From NCBI GenBank assembly GCA_034439735.1, contig JAWXAX010000098.1:1-57235 (forward strand): a DNA stretch of 57,235 bases, written 5' to 3'. Of the stretch, positions 6,994-16,699 are shown in pieces (the stretch's first letter is position 1; the number at the start of each line of letters is the position of its first letter). This DNA is from Rhodothermales bacterium (lineage in GTDB: Bacteria > Bacteroidota > Rhodothermia > Rhodothermales > JAHQVL01). The position numbers were made by a program, and so were the translations under genes. The notes beneath the pieces are model-generated. The model was given only the letters and a program-made list of their open reading frames with translations, was not told the DNA's origin and did not search any database.

Positions 6994-9951
6994 TCAGGCT
7001 ACCGGCTCGTTGGTCTCTTCCTCTTCTTCCTCGATCTCGTCCGTGTCATCGAGGTCGTCGCCCTCGCCCATGAATGCATCGAGGTTGATCTCCTCTTCAT
7101 TCCCGTTCTGGAAGCGCCGCGTGCGCTCCAACTCGTCGCGGAGATAGGTCGATGTCGACGTCTCCATCCGCGCCAACTCTTCAGGCGTGCCGGCTCCCAG
7201 GATATGCCCGCCTTCCATGCCGCCGGTCGGGCCCAGGTCGATTACGTGGTCGGCGACCTTCACGACGTCCATGTTGTGCTCGATCACCAGCACGGTATTC
7301 CCCTTTTTTACGAGGGCGCGCAGGACGTTGAGCAGGTGCCGGATGTCTTCGAAGTGGAGCCCGGTCGTCGGCTCGTCCAGGATGTACAGGGTGCTGCCCG
7401 TCCCGGGTCGGCTCAGCTCTTTTGCCAGCTTCACGCGCTGGGCCTCACCGCCGGAAAGCGTCGTCGCCTGCTGCCCCAGTCGGATGTACCCGAGGCCTAC
7501 CGATTCCAGCGTCCGCAACTTGCGCTCGATCCGAGGGACATTCTCAAAAAACGTCAACGCCTCGGAAACCGGCATCTCCAACACGTCCGCAATACTTTTT
7601 CCCTTATACAGCACCTCGATCGTTTCGGCGTTGTATCGCCGGCCTTTGCACGTTTCGCACGCCACGTACACGTCGGGTAAGAAGTTCATCTCTAGCTTGA
7701 CAATGCCGGCGCCTTTGCAGGTCTCGCAGCGTCCTCCCTTCACGTTGAAGGAGAAACGACCCGCCTTATACCCCCGAATTTTTGATTCCGGCAACTGCGT
7801 GAACAGGTCGCGAATGTGCGAAAAGAGGGCGGTGTAGGTAGCCGGGTTAGACCGCGGCGTGCGCCCGATCGGGCTCTGATCGATGTCGATCACCTTGTCG
7901 ATCTGATTCAAGCCCTGAATCCCCTGGTGGGGGAGAGGCACCAGCATGGCCCGGTGGAAATGGTTGGCCAGGATCGGGTAAAGCGTCTGGTTGATGAGGC
8001 TCGATTTCCCCGAGCCCGAGACGCCGGTGACGCAGATAAACGTACCCAGCGGCAGCCGGAGCGTATCCCCCTTCAGGTTGTGCCCGGTGGCGCCCGTCAA
8101 CACGAGCCACGAACCGTTGCCGGCCCGGCGCTCACGCGGCAACGCAATCGTGCGCTCGCCCGAAAGGTACGACGCCGTGAGGCTTTCGTAGCCGTTAAAC
8201 CCCTTCACCAGGCCGGCCGGGGCGGATCGCCCGACGATGTGGCCGCCGTATTCGCCGGCGCCGGGACCGAGGTCCACCACGAAGTCCGCCGCCTCGATCA
8301 TCTCGCGGTCGTGCTCTACGACCAGGACCGAGTTGCCCATGTCCCGCAGCTGTCGCAGGGAAGAAATCAACTTGTCGTTGTCCCTCGGATGCAGCCCGAT
8401 GCTGGGTTCGTCCAGGATGTACAACACGCCCACGAGCTGCGTGCCGATCTGGGTCGCGAGGCGGATGCGCTGGCTTTCGCCGCCGGAGAGGGTTCGCGCC
8501 GGCCGGTCGAGGCTCAAATACCCTACGCCGACGTTGATCAGGAACTCGAGCCGCTCCCGGATCTCCTTCACGATGGGCCGGGCGATGATCCACTCGCGCT
8601 CGGTCAATAACAACTGACCGAAATAGACGCGCAGGGCGTTGAGGTCCATGCGGACCAACTCGGCGATGTTTTTCTCCCCCAGCCGAAACGCCAGGCTTTC
8701 CTTGCGCAGCCGGCCCCCACCGCAGGCCTTGCAGGGCATCGCGCGCATGTAGCCCTCGGCCCACCGGCGGGCGGTGACCGAGGTGGAGTTGCTGTAGGTG
8801 TGCCAGATGTGCTGGTTGATGCCTCCATACCGATGCTTGTAGGCCACCTCGCGGTTCTTGTACGTGTATACGATCTCGAACTGTTCGTCGCCGGCGCCGT
8901 CCAGCAGCACCTGCATCTGGCTTTCGGTCAGCTGGTTGAGTGGCGTGTTGAAATCGAATCCGTGGATCTCGGCAACGGCCTTGAGCTGGCTGAACATCCA
9001 GATGTCGCGCGGCTTGCCGATCGGTTCGATGCCGCCCTGACCGATGGTTTTGGATGGATTCGGGATGATCAGCGCTGGATCCAGCTCCTGTTTGGTCCCC
9101 AGGCCGGCGCACTCGGTGCACGCGCCGTATGGAGAGTTGAACGAGAACGAGTTGGGGGATGGATCCTCATACGACAACCCGTCCTCCGGCGAAAACAGGT
9201 GCCGGCTAAACAGGAAGTCCGTCATCTTCTCGCCATCCAGCAGCGCCACCACCAGCGTGCCGCCCCCCATCCCGAGCGCGATGTCGATCGACTGGCTGAG
9301 GCGGGTGCGAATGTCCTCCTTGATCACCACGCGGTCGACCACGACTTCGATGTCGTGTGTCTTGTACCGATCGAGCTTCATGCCGTCGGTGATCTCCACC
9401 AACTCGCCATTCACCCGAACCCGCGTGAAGCCCTGCCGGCCGATCTGCTCAAAAAGCTCTCGATAATGGCCTTTGCGGCCCTTTACTACAGGCGCCAACA
9501 GCAGCAACCGCGTGCCTTCCTCAAACGCTAGAATGCGGTTGATGATTTCGTCGTCCGACTGTTTCCGCATCGGCGCTCCCGAGATGTAGGAGTAGGCCGT
9601 GGCGGCGCGCGCGTACAACAAGCGCAGAAAGTCGTAGATTTCCGTGACGGTGCCCACCGTGGAGCGCGGATTGCGGCTCACGGTTTTCTGTTCGATGGAG
9701 ATAACCGGCGACAGCCCGTCGATGAAATCCAGGTCAGGGCGCTCCATCATCCCGAGAAACTGGCGAGCATAGGCGCTGAGACTTTCCATGTAGCGCCGCT
9801 GCCCCTCGGCATAAATCGTATCGAAGGCGAGGCTGGATTTACCCGAACCGGACAGCCCGGTGATCACGACCAACTGGTCCCGGGGAATATCGAGGTCGAT
9901 ATTCTTCAGATTGTGTTCACGCGCGCCCCGAATAATGATGCGCTCGTCCAT
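6994..9951 (-). CDS. uvrA: UvrABC excinuclease subunit A
   Basis: This 985-residue UvrA recognises DNA lesions in nucleotide excision repair. Both ABC modules are complete, with Walker A loops GLSGSGKSS near the N-terminus and GVSGSGKSS in the second half, and two ABC signature motifs (TLSGGESQR and TLSGGEAQR). Zinc-binding CxxC pairs are seen in CTECAG/CKACGG and in the second half in CETCKG repeated twice. The C-terminus ends in a very acidic tail rich in D and E (about residues 955-985), beyond the conserved core. The gene is divergent from the lipoprotein gene starting at 10036, sharing an 84-base spacer. Confidence 0.98.
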   Translation of the reverse strand: MDERIIIRGAREHNLKNIDLDIPRDQLVVITGLSGSGKSSLAFDTIYAEGQRRYMESLSAYARQFLGMMERPDLDFIDGLSPVISIEQKTVSRNPRSTVGTVTEIYDFLRLLYARAATAYSYISGAPMRKQSDDEIINRILAFEEGTRLLLLAPVVKGRKGHYRELFEQIGRQGFTRVRVNGELVEITDGMKLDRYKTHDIEVVVDRVVIKEDIRTRLSQSIDIALGMGGGTLVVALLDGEKMTDFLFSRHLFSPEDGLSYEDPSPNSFSFNSPYGACTECAGLGTKQELDPALIIPNPSKTIGQGGIEPIGKPRDIWMFSQLKAVAEIHGFDFNTPLNQLTESQMQVLLDGAGDEQFEIVYTYKNREVAYKHRYGGINQHIWHTYSNSTSVTARRWAEGYMRAMPCKACGGGRLRKESLAFRLGEKNIAELVRMDLNALRVYFGQLLLTEREWIIARPIVKEIRERLEFLINVGVGYLSLDRPARTLSGGESQRIRLATQIGTQLVGVLYILDEPSIGLHPRDNDKLISSLRQLRDMGNSVLVVEHDREMIEAADFVVDLGPGAGEYGGHIVGRSAPAGLVKGFNGYESLTASYLSGERTIALPRERRAGNGSWLVLTGATGHNLKGDTLRLPLGTFICVTGVSGSGKSSLINQTLYPILANHFHRAMLVPLPHQGIQGLNQIDKVIDIDQSPIGRTPRSNPATYTALFSHIRDLFTQLPESKIRGYKAGRFSFNVKGGRCETCKGAGIVKLEMNFLPDVYVACETCKGRRYNAETIEVLYKGKSIADVLEMPVSEALTFFENVPRIERKLRTLESVGLGYIRLGQQATTLSGGEAQRVKLAKELSRPGTGSTLYILDEPTTGLHFEDIRHLLNVLRALVKKGNTVLVIEHNMDVVKVADHVIDLGPTGGMEGGHILGAGTPEELARMETSTSTYLRDELERTRRFQNGNEEEINLDAFMGEGDDLDDTDEIEEEEEETNEPVA

Positions 9952-10035
9952 GCTCTTCGCCGTTTATTGATGCCGATACGTGGTATTATCAGAGTGGAAT
10001 TTATACACACACCTTTGAGTTTCCGGCTCGCACAC

Positions 10036-10533
10036 ATGTTTTTTACACATTCCTCGTTCTGGCCTAATCTGGCGGTTTGCTGCTGCCTCCCCGTTGCGCT
10101 CGCGGCCTGCGAGCCCGCACAAGATCCCGATGCGATTTCTCCGTCTACCGCGGTGTACTTCGAGGCCCTCATGCGCGGGCAGTCGGCCGCGTTTGCGGAT
10201 ACCGTGGAGATGGTCGTGCGAGATGCTGAAAGCTGGGACGCGTTGCTGGGCAGGCTTGAAACGCTGCTGCCCATGCCCCCCGTCGATTTTACAGATGCGA
10301 TGGTACTGCTCGTCGCCGTCCCCACGCCGACGGGCGGGACGAACATCCAGTTCGATTCCGTCGAGGACGACGGACAAACCTGGATCGCCACCTACTCGAT
10401 CGGTATGCCGGCGCGCGACTGCCGCGCGATCGACGGCATCGCCGTTCCATTTCAAGCTGTCGTCGTCCCCCGGAGCGACCGCCCCGTCCGGTTCGAGCAT
10501 AGCATCGAACCCTATCCATGCACGATGCAATGA
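10036..10533 (+). CDS. Predicted lipoprotein of unknown function
   Basis: The 165-residue product begins MFFTHSSFWPNLAVCCCLPVALAACEPAQ, a signal peptide with lipobox LAAC. It should therefore be lipid-anchored in the envelope. The start at 10036 was chosen because it opens directly into the signal peptide; the open frame continues upstream into the uvrA start. The mature part has no domain I recognise; two cysteines (in RDCRAI and YPCTM) could form a disulphide. It is divergent from uvrA and convergent with the ABC ATPase gene. Confidence 0.68.
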   Translation: MFFTHSSFWPNLAVCCCLPVALAACEPAQDPDAISPSTAVYFEALMRGQSAAFADTVEMVVRDAESWDALLGRLETLLPMPPVDFTDAMVLLVAVPTPTGGTNIQFDSVEDDGQTWIATYSIGMPARDCRAIDGIAVPFQAVVVPRSDRPVRFEHSIEPYPCTMQ

Positions 10534-10591
10534 TTACGTCATACTATTGGAAATTGCCGGGTAAAGATTAAATGGGAATGGGGGTGCGGTG

Positions 10592-10645
10592 ATGCCACTG
10601 GAACCAGAAACGTCCCTTTAACCTGTAATTTTTAATCTGTAAGAT
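10592..10645. repeat. AACCTGTAA/AATCTGTAA low-complexity tract
   Basis: In the convergent spacer between the lipoprotein and the ABC ATPase gene the words CTTTAACCTGTAA and TTTAATCTGTAAG recur. They resemble the CCTGTAACC words found in the atp spacers. There is no clear hairpin. Confidence 0.4.
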
Positions 10646-10649
10646 CACC

Positions 10650-11384
10650 CTATGCGACCGCCATATCCACATGGGCGAGGGTCGGGTTGTCCACGCGAAT
10701 GTCGCTCTCGATGTTGCCGTCGCGCAGCCGGACCACACGGCGGGCGTGACGGGCGACATCTTCTTCGTGGGTCACGACCAGGAGCGTGTTGCCCTGCCGG
10801 TACAGCAACTCGAATAGGTGCATGATCTCGTCACCGGTCTTCGAGTCCAGGTTGCCGGTCGGCTCATCCGCCATCAAGATGGAAGGCTTGTTGACGAGGG
10901 CGCGGGCCACAGCCACGCGCTGGCGCTGACCGCCGGACAATTCGTTGGGCTTATGAGACATGCGATCGCCCAATCCCACACTCTGCAACGCGCGTATGGC
11001 CTGTTCGCGACGGGCGGACTTCCGCATGCCGGCGTACACGAGTGGGAGCTCGACGTTCTGGAGACAGGTGACCCGGGGCAGCAGGTTAAACGTCTGGAAT
11101 ACGAACCCAATTTCTCGATTCCGGATCATGGCCAGCTCGTTATCGCTCATCTCACTCACACTCTGGCCGTTCAGAAAATAGGTGCCGCTCGTCGGGGTGT
11201 CGAGGCAGCCGATGATGTTCATCATCGTGGACTTGCCAGATCCGGATGGCCCCATAATGGCCACGTATTCGTTTACATCCACCTTCAGCGACACGCCGTC
11301 GAGCGCGCGCACCTCCTGATCGCCCATCTGGTAGACTTTTGTGACGCGAGTAAGCTCGATCAACGACTGGTCGGGATTCTTCAT
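10650..11384 (-). CDS. MacB/LolD-type ABC transporter ATP-binding protein
   Basis: The 244-residue protein is a complete ABC ATPase of the MacB/LolD/FtsE type: Walker [11 protein letters not shown]-loop FQTFNLLP, signature [10 protein letters not shown], Walker [13 protein letters not shown] and the switch histidine in VVTHEED. It lies 22 bases after the periplasmic adaptor gene, and the TolC gene precedes that, so it should energise a MacAB-TolC-like tripartite exporter of the inner membrane. No MacB/FtsX-like permease gene follows; the gene is the last of the operon and the next gene is convergent. The permease must be elsewhere, or this ATPase serves another membrane partner. Confidence 0.93.
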   Translation of the reverse strand: MKNPDQSLIELTRVTKVYQMGDQEVRALDGVSLKVDVNEYVAIMGPSGSGKSTMMNIIGCLDTPTSGTYFLNGQSVSEMSDNELAMIRNREIGFVFQTFNLLPRVTCLQNVELPLVYAGMRKSARREQAIRALQSVGLGDRMSHKPNELSGGQRQRVAVARALVNKPSILMADEPTGNLDSKTGDEIMHLFELLYRQGNTLLVVTHEEDVARHARRVVRLRDGNIESDIRVDNPTLAHVDMAVA

Positions 11385-11406
11385 TGCAGCGCGTTGCGTT
11401 TGGGGA

Positions 11407-12822
11407 TTAGCGGGGCCCGATGGCCGGGCGGCCTTTACGTTCTTCGAGCTTTACGGCGGCATCGGGCTCAAGTTGCCGGCTGATGGCGCTGTAGGGACCG
11501 ATAATCACCTTCTCCGTACCCGTAAGACCGCTCTTGATTTCGATATGGGTATCATCCGAAATGCCGGTTTCAACCTCCAGCATCTGAGCCTTCCCGTCCA
11601 CCATTACAAAGATGACTTTGCGCAGGTCCTCGACGACATTCTCCGGCTCACCCGCCTCCTGTACGCCGGCTTCCTGGTTGTCCACTTCCTGCATTGGCGT
11701 CGCCGACTCATCCGAGGCTTCCGCTTCGGCCTTGATTCGGTTGAAATCCCGAACCGTTACGGCCTGGATAGGGATGACGATGGCGTCACGCACCGTCTCG
11801 GTGAACACATCCACCGTCCCGCTCATTCCCGGGCGGAAGTTGGGCGATTCTAGCGGCGTCGGTGGGACTTCCTCCTGGCGCACGCCACGGGAAGCCGCCA
11901 TCCCTTCCTTTTCGTCCAGATTGTGGGTATCCACGATCCGAATCTTGACCGGGAAGTTCGTCACTTGCTCCTGCGTGCCGGCGCCCGTGACGCGCGCCGA
12001 GTTCGCGATCTCGGTGACGACGCCACGGAAGCCGCGCTCCGGGTAGGCGTCGACTTCGATCAGCGCGGAATCGTTTAACGTGACGTTCACCACGTCGTTT
12101 TCGTTGACGTCTACTTCGATCTCCATCTGATCCAGCTTCGCCAGACGCATCATCTCGGTGCCGGCCATCTGGCTGGTGCCCACCACGCGTTCGCCCAACT
12201 CCACGTCCAGCATGCTGATCGTGCCGCTCATCGGGGCGTAAATCGCCGTCTTCGCCAACTGCTCTCGCACCTCCTTCAACTGCGCCTCGCTGCTGCGGAC
12301 AGAGTATTCGGCGGCTTCGTAGCCGGCTTTAGCCACCTCAAACTGCGATTCCGTGCGCTGAAACTCGCTCTCGGAGACGGCCTGCTTATCGAATAACCCC
12401 CGCTGACGCTTGAGTTCGATCTCGGCAATCAACATGTCCGCACGCCGCTGAGCGAGCATGGCCTTGGACTGAAGCACGCTGGCCTCGCCGCGCTCCACCT
12501 GGGCGGCATAGTCGTCCTGACGGATGCGAACCAGCAACTGCCCCTGCTCCACATAGTCACCTTCGTTGATGGGAAGAGCTACAATTTCACCGGGCACGTC
12601 CGGGCTGATCTTAACCTCGATTTCCGGCTGAATCTTACCGGATGCGGTTACCATCTGGGTGATATTCCGCCGTTCAATGTCGGCTACTTCGACGACCAGC
12701 GACGTGTCTTTTTCGCCCAACACGCCGGCAGCGCGCAGACCCGCCAGCGCGCCGACCACCACCACAAGTCCAATCAGCAGGTACACAATCAGTCGTGTAG
12801 CTGACGTTTTTTTCTTCGCCAT
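11407..12822 (-). CDS. MacA/HlyD-family periplasmic adaptor (membrane fusion protein)
   Basis: This 471-residue protein has one N-terminal membrane anchor (about residues 10-28) and then the membrane-fusion-protein order: biotinyl-lipoyl half, a long helical hairpin (about 115-205), second lipoyl half with YAPMSGTI, beta-barrel, and a C-terminal membrane-proximal domain. It should bridge an inner-membrane ABC exporter to TolC. A low-complexity stretch rich in E, A and Q (about residues 365-400, with [17 protein letters not shown]) interrupts the C-terminal region and looks like an insertion loop. It is flanked by tolC-like and ABC-ATPase genes in the same orientation. Confidence 0.93.
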   Translation of the reverse strand: MAKKKTSATRLIVYLLIGLVVVVGALAGLRAAGVLGEKDTSLVVEVADIERRNITQMVTASGKIQPEIEVKISPDVPGEIVALPINEGDYVEQGQLLVRIRQDDYAAQVERGEASVLQSKAMLAQRRADMLIAEIELKRQRGLFDKQAVSESEFQRTESQFEVAKAGYEAAEYSVRSSEAQLKEVREQLAKTAIYAPMSGTISMLDVELGERVVGTSQMAGTEMMRLAKLDQMEIEVDVNENDVVNVTLNDSALIEVDAYPERGFRGVVTEIANSARVTGAGTQEQVTNFPVKIRIVDTHNLDEKEGMAASRGVRQEEVPPTPLESPNFRPGMSGTVDVFTETVRDAIVIPIQAVTVRDFNRIKAEAEASDESATPMQEVDNQEAGVQEAGEPENVVEDLRKVIFVMVDGKAQMLEVETGISDDTHIEIKSGLTGTEKVIIGPYSAISRQLEPDAAVKLEERKGRPAIGPR

Positions 12823-12862
12823 ATAAGGTGGCCAACCCGGCCTTTCAAGTAGGGAGATGCGA

Positions 12863-12885
12863 AAGAGGCGCCCGAAGGCGCCTCC
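12863..12885 (-). terminator. Hairpin between TolC and adaptor genes
   Basis: A perfect 8-bp stem GAGGCGCC/GGCGCCTC with a CGAA tetraloop (12865-12884) lies in the 82-base spacer downstream of the TolC gene. On the minus strand it is followed by only a few T residues, so it is a weak terminator or an attenuator that lowers adaptor and ATPase expression relative to TolC. Confidence 0.5.
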
Positions 12886-12904
12886 AAATAACCGTCAAAC
12901 GGGC

Positions 12905-14302
12905 TTATGGTTGCTGAAACAACGGCTCGGTCGGATTGAGCCGGCCCATGTAGTAATCAATCAACTTTTTCTGGAAGAGAAAATCGAACCGGGCCTGCGT
13001 GCGGTCGCTCGCGGCTTGCACGAAGTTGGCGCGCGCTTGCGATAACTCCACAAGCGTCGCCGCGCCTACATTGTAGCGCTCCTGCTCCGCCGTGAGGGCC
13101 TGCTGAGCCGCGATTTCTTGCTTCTCGGTCACGTCGAGCCGCTTTTCGGTAGTGACGTAATCCAGGTACGCCTGCCGTACGTCCAGCGCGATGTTCTGCT
13201 GGAGGTCTTCCAGGACCAGACGCGAGTTATCGTACTGCACACGCGCTTGCTGGATAAAATTGCTGGTCTCGAAGCGATCGAAAATAGGGATGCTCAGGTT
13301 AAGTCCGATCGAGCTACTCCGGCGAATGTCGGTGAACTGGTCCGAAAAGCTGAACGTACTCTGGTCGTCATAATTCGAACTGGTATTCGCCGCGAGGCTC
13401 AGGCTCGGGAAGAAGCCGGATCGCGCCGCCCGGATACCCTCACGCGCCGCGATGATGTCATTTTCACGCGCCTTCAGGTCCAACCGCTGCCCGAACGCCT
13501 CCTGAAGCATCACGGGCACCTCGTATTGCTGCGGCATCAGAAGCGCATCGGTCACTTCCGGCGCTACGAATGCGTAAGCGCCGAAAGGGTCGAGCTGCAA
13601 GACTTGCATTAGGCCGACTTCGCCCAACTGATACGCCCGCTCGGCATTGATGAGGGTTAGCTCGGCATTGGCCGTGGCGGCCTGCTGCTGGTAGAGGTCC
13701 GAGATGGGACGCGAGCCCACATTGGTGAACTCCTCGATCTGAACGAGTTGCTGCCGTTGGGATTCCAGGTTCTCTTGCTGGATCAGGATCTGCTCCCGCC
13801 GTTCGAGAAGGTTGAGGTAGCTGGACATCACGTTGAACACGACTGTCTGCCGCTGCCGCTCAAAGTCGAAGTCGCTCGCTTCCAGGTTTCGCTGCGCCTG
13901 ACGGTACGCCGAAACGCGCCCGAACCCATCGAACAGGGTGACCCGGCTACTCGCCGAGGCGTTCATGCGGTTCGTGGTCTGATCGACGAAGTCCAATACC
14001 TCCGTACTGAAGTTCCGGCCGTAGTTCTGGCTGGCGTTGGCGTTCATAGAAAGATCGGGAAGGAAGGCGCTTCGCTGACGCGAGAGGTTGATCGCGTCCA
14101 ACTCCACGGTGTTCGCGGAGCGCATCAACGACACGTTCTGCTCGAGGGCGATACGTACAGCCTCATCGAAGGTGATCTGCGTGGGGGTTTGCGCCTGGCT
14201 GTAGCGGGGTGCGAAACCGGCGAGCGCAAGGAATACGCCGGCTACGAGCAGCGATGAAAAGCGATAAAGGCGCCAGTCGGGCGAGGGCTTTGGCAAAGTC
14301 AT
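12905..14302 (-). CDS. TolC-family outer membrane efflux protein
   Basis: The product (465 residues) has a signal peptide (hydrophobic stretch with LLVAGVFLALAGFAPRYSQAQ) and then two structural repeats of about 200 residues typical of TolC/OEP channels, each starting with a helix like FDEAVRIALEQN and LQEAFGQRLDLKARE. The ATG at 14302 is preferred because it opens directly before the signal peptide; a longer frame starts at 14368. It should form the outer-membrane channel for the adaptor and ATPase encoded immediately downstream. The gene is first in the three-gene operon. Confidence 0.94.
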   Translation of the reverse strand: MTLPKPSPDWRLYRFSSLLVAGVFLALAGFAPRYSQAQTPTQITFDEAVRIALEQNVSLMRSANTVELDAINLSRQRSAFLPDLSMNANASQNYGRNFSTEVLDFVDQTTNRMNASASSRVTLFDGFGRVSAYRQAQRNLEASDFDFERQRQTVVFNVMSSYLNLLERREQILIQQENLESQRQQLVQIEEFTNVGSRPISDLYQQQAATANAELTLINAERAYQLGEVGLMQVLQLDPFGAYAFVAPEVTDALLMPQQYEVPVMLQEAFGQRLDLKARENDIIAAREGIRAARSGFFPSLSLAANTSSNYDDQSTFSFSDQFTDIRRSSSIGLNLSIPIFDRFETSNFIQQARVQYDNSRLVLEDLQQNIALDVRQAYLDYVTTEKRLDVTEKQEIAAQQALTAEQERYNVGAATLVELSQARANFVQAASDRTQARFDFLFQKKLIDYYMGRLNPTEPLFQQP

Positions 14303-14433
14303 GACGGTTTCGGGACGAGCGAACAATCTGGATGTAATCGTAAACAACGCTCCTGTACGCCTCGTCACTTCAGTTGTTACGGGACGCCGGAAACGAGATC
14401 CCTTCGCTGACTTTCAACGGTGCGGGGCTCGTG

Positions 14434-14520
14434 CGGAGGGGGAGGGATTCGAACCCTCGATACCCGCGAAGGTATGCTGGTTTTCAAGACCAGTGCGTTC
14501 AACCGCTCTGCCACCCCTCC
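14434..14520 (-). tRNA. tRNA-Ser (anticodon UGA)
   Basis: An 87-base class II tRNA read on the minus strand. The acceptor stem GGAGGGG (14520-14514) pairs with CCCCTCC (14441-14435) and a G discriminator follows at 14434. The anticodon loop is CTTGAAA, giving anticodon TGA; a variable arm is present, and the T arm has GGTTCGAATCC. CCA is not encoded. Confidence 0.96.
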
Positions 14521-14652
14521 TACGATCCCGATCGGATGTAGATCGGGTTAAAAAGCGCCACTATTACGCGATACCGCGGGGGATGTTCAGGAATCTCTGC
14601 CGATGCGCTATTTTTTAACGTTCTTAACGTTCTCTTGCAATCGATCACACCC

Positions 14653-15429
14653 ATGGACGCATCCCGTTTCCAGCCAGCCGGAGGCTCTGTCACGCTCTCC
14701 ACCGCGACTGGCGTCGCTCGCATCAAGTTCACCACGCCCAACCACAATGCGCTCCCGGCCGAGATCCTGGCGCAGCTGGCCGATCGCATCGAGGAAGCCG
14801 GCCACGCACCCGACGTGCGGGTGATCGTTCTGTCGAGCGGGGGGGATCGGACCTTCTGCGCCGGCGCTGGCTTCGATGAACTCGCGGCCATTGACAACGA
14901 GGCCTCCGGCAGGCGGTTCTTTGGTGGATTCGCCCGCGTCATCAACGCCTGCCGGCGCTGTCCACACCTGATCATCGGTAGGATCCAGGGCAAAGCCGTC
15001 GGCGGTGGGGTGGGACTGGCGGCCGCGGTCGACTATGCGCTCGCGACGGAGCACGCCGCCGTCCGCCTTAGCGAACTGTCCATCGGCATCGGACCCTTCG
15101 TGGTCGGGCCGGCCATCGAACGAAAGATCGGGAACGCCGCCTTCGCGGCACTGGCGATCGATACAACCGAACGGCCGGCGTCCTGGGCGCACGAACACGG
15201 CCTTTACGCCGCGCTCCACCCCTCTATCGAGGCGCTCGACCGCGCCGTGGAAGACCTCGCCGCCCGGCTCGCCGGCTTCAGCCCGGATGCGTTGGCCGCG
15301 CTCAAGCACGTCCTGTGGGAGGGGACCGATCACTGGGAGACCCTGCTGGAAGAGCGTGCCGCCCTCAGTGGCCGGCTGGTGCTGGCCTCCGTGGCCCAGG
15401 AGGCGCTCCGCCGGATCCGGGAGCGCTGA
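14653..15429 (+). CDS. Enoyl-CoA hydratase/isomerase family protein
   Basis: The crotonase-fold protein of 258 residues has the oxyanion-hole segment FCAGAGFDELA and the second one KAVGGGVGLAAAVD. The usual first catalytic glutamate region reads SELSIGIGPFVVGP, with an unusual absence of a clear Glu pair. The CoA substrate cannot be assigned; related Bacteroidota proteins are often listed as methylglutaconyl-CoA or enoyl-CoA hydratases. ATG 14653 is chosen over a TTG at 14635. It sits alone between the tRNA gene and a convergent secreted-protein gene. No membrane segment or signal peptide is seen. Confidence 0.85.
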   Translation: MDASRFQPAGGSVTLSTATGVARIKFTTPNHNALPAEILAQLADRIEEAGHAPDVRVIVLSSGGDRTFCAGAGFDELAAIDNEASGRRFFGGFARVINACRRCPHLIIGRIQGKAVGGGVGLAAAVDYALATEHAAVRLSELSIGIGPFVVGPAIERKIGNAAFAALAIDTTERPASWAHEHGLYAALHPSIEALDRAVEDLAARLAGFSPDALAALKHVLWEGTDHWETLLEERAALSGRLVLASVAQEALRRIRER

Positions 15430-15442
15430 GGTAATAGTTCAG

Positions 15443-16612
15443 CTACAACCGCACGATCTTCCGGGAGATCACCGCCGGCCCGGTCCGCAGACGGACCACA
15501 TAGATGCCGGCGCTCGAGCGGCGGCCGCCGGCGTCCCACCCGTCCCATTCGGCCTGATGGCTACCGGCAGGTTGCCGGCCATTAAAAAGTGTCGCGACCC
15601 GACGTCCCTGGAGATCGAAGACCTCGATGGACACGGTTGCGTCTCCGGCCGGCACGGTGTAACGGACAACCGTCTCTTCCCGGAAGGGATTCGGAAAACT
15701 GGGATGCAACGCGAACCCATCCAGCAGCCGTTCCGCCTTCTCCGTCGATGTGGCGGTTGGCAGCGGCCGGAAAGCGATGCTGCGGGGCACCTGAAGGCCG
15801 CCCGCGGTGATGTCTCGTTCGTGCTTCCGGTCCTGCGCGTATTGCTGCACCACGTTCTGGCTGAACGACGTGACGTACATATGATTCAGATCGTCAAACG
15901 CGATACCCTGTGGGGTGTCCATATGGTGGGTGATCGCGGCGATGAACCTGCCCGTCGTATCAAATACCGCCACATTGTTGGAGCTGCCGCCTGAAACGTA
16001 CAACAAGTCGCTAATATCGCGGGCGATACTCATCGGGCTGAGCAGCCCGCCGCCGGTGAACGTCTTCACGAAGGCGTCGGAGGGGGAGAACTTGACAACC
16101 TCGTTGGTAAGCGCGCTGGAGACGTAGCTGTTGCCATGGGTGTCGAATGCGACGCAGTTGGTGCCGTTTAATCCGCCTCCCGTAAACGAGCGGAGGAAGG
16201 CGCCATCGAGGTCGAAAACAACGACCTGATCGTTGTTATAGCTCCCGACGTACAATTCGCCAGCCGGGGAGATCGCCATCCCGGTAGGGCCGTCCAGTTC
16301 GGCGTGCGCGAAGGAGGTGATGTACGCCTCGTCGGACCCAAAAACAAGGATCTGGTCGTTGTTCTGACTGGCGACATACAGGCGGTCGTTGGGGCCGAAG
16401 ACGACGCCTCGGGGGCCGGCGAGATGGTCCTGTATGATGTCGCGCAGGTAGACGCCCGTGGAGTCGAATACGGTCACCTTGTCCCCAGCGAAGCTGGATA
16501 CGTAGAAGTTGCCCGTGCGCGCCGGCGGGAGGCGGGTTTCCGCGAGGAAGGGACGGGAGACCAGAAACAGGGAGAGCAGGGCGGCCAGGGTGAAGGAGAG
16601 GACCGATTTCAT
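15443..16612 (-). CDS. Secreted propeller protein with T9SS/FlgD-like C-terminal domain
   Basis: This 389-residue protein begins with a signal peptide (MKSVLSFTLAALLSLFLVSRPF) and has about six repeats of the type NFYVSSFAGDKVTVFDSTG and LYVASQNNDQILVFGSD, which form an NHL/SMP-30-like beta-propeller (about residues 30-290). The last 85 residues (FPNPFREETVVRYTVPAG to the terminal RKIVRL) match the FlgD-Ig/type-A sorting domain style of secreted Bacteroidota proteins. It is probably exported and held at the surface or released. The convergent neighbour is the hydratase-family gene. ATG 16612 is preferred to the TTG at 16618. Confidence 0.84.
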   Translation of the reverse strand: MKSVLSFTLAALLSLFLVSRPFLAETRLPPARTGNFYVSSFAGDKVTVFDSTGVYLRDIIQDHLAGPRGVVFGPNDRLYVASQNNDQILVFGSDEAYITSFAHAELDGPTGMAISPAGELYVGSYNNDQVVVFDLDGAFLRSFTGGGLNGTNCVAFDTHGNSYVSSALTNEVVKFSPSDAFVKTFTGGGLLSPMSIARDISDLLYVSGGSSNNVAVFDTTGRFIAAITHHMDTPQGIAFDDLNHMYVTSFSQNVVQQYAQDRKHERDITAGGLQVPRSIAFRPLPTATSTEKAERLLDGFALHPSFPNPFREETVVRYTVPAGDATVSIEVFDLQGRRVATLFNGRQPAGSHQAEWDGWDAGGRRSSAGIYVVRLRTGPAVISRKIVRL

Positions 16613-16699
16613 GTGCAAGCGGTGATTAATGTTGGTAATCGGAAGTCAGGACGGCGATGCCCACACGCGAAAAGATGGGCAAATCGGACCCTCATCCGG

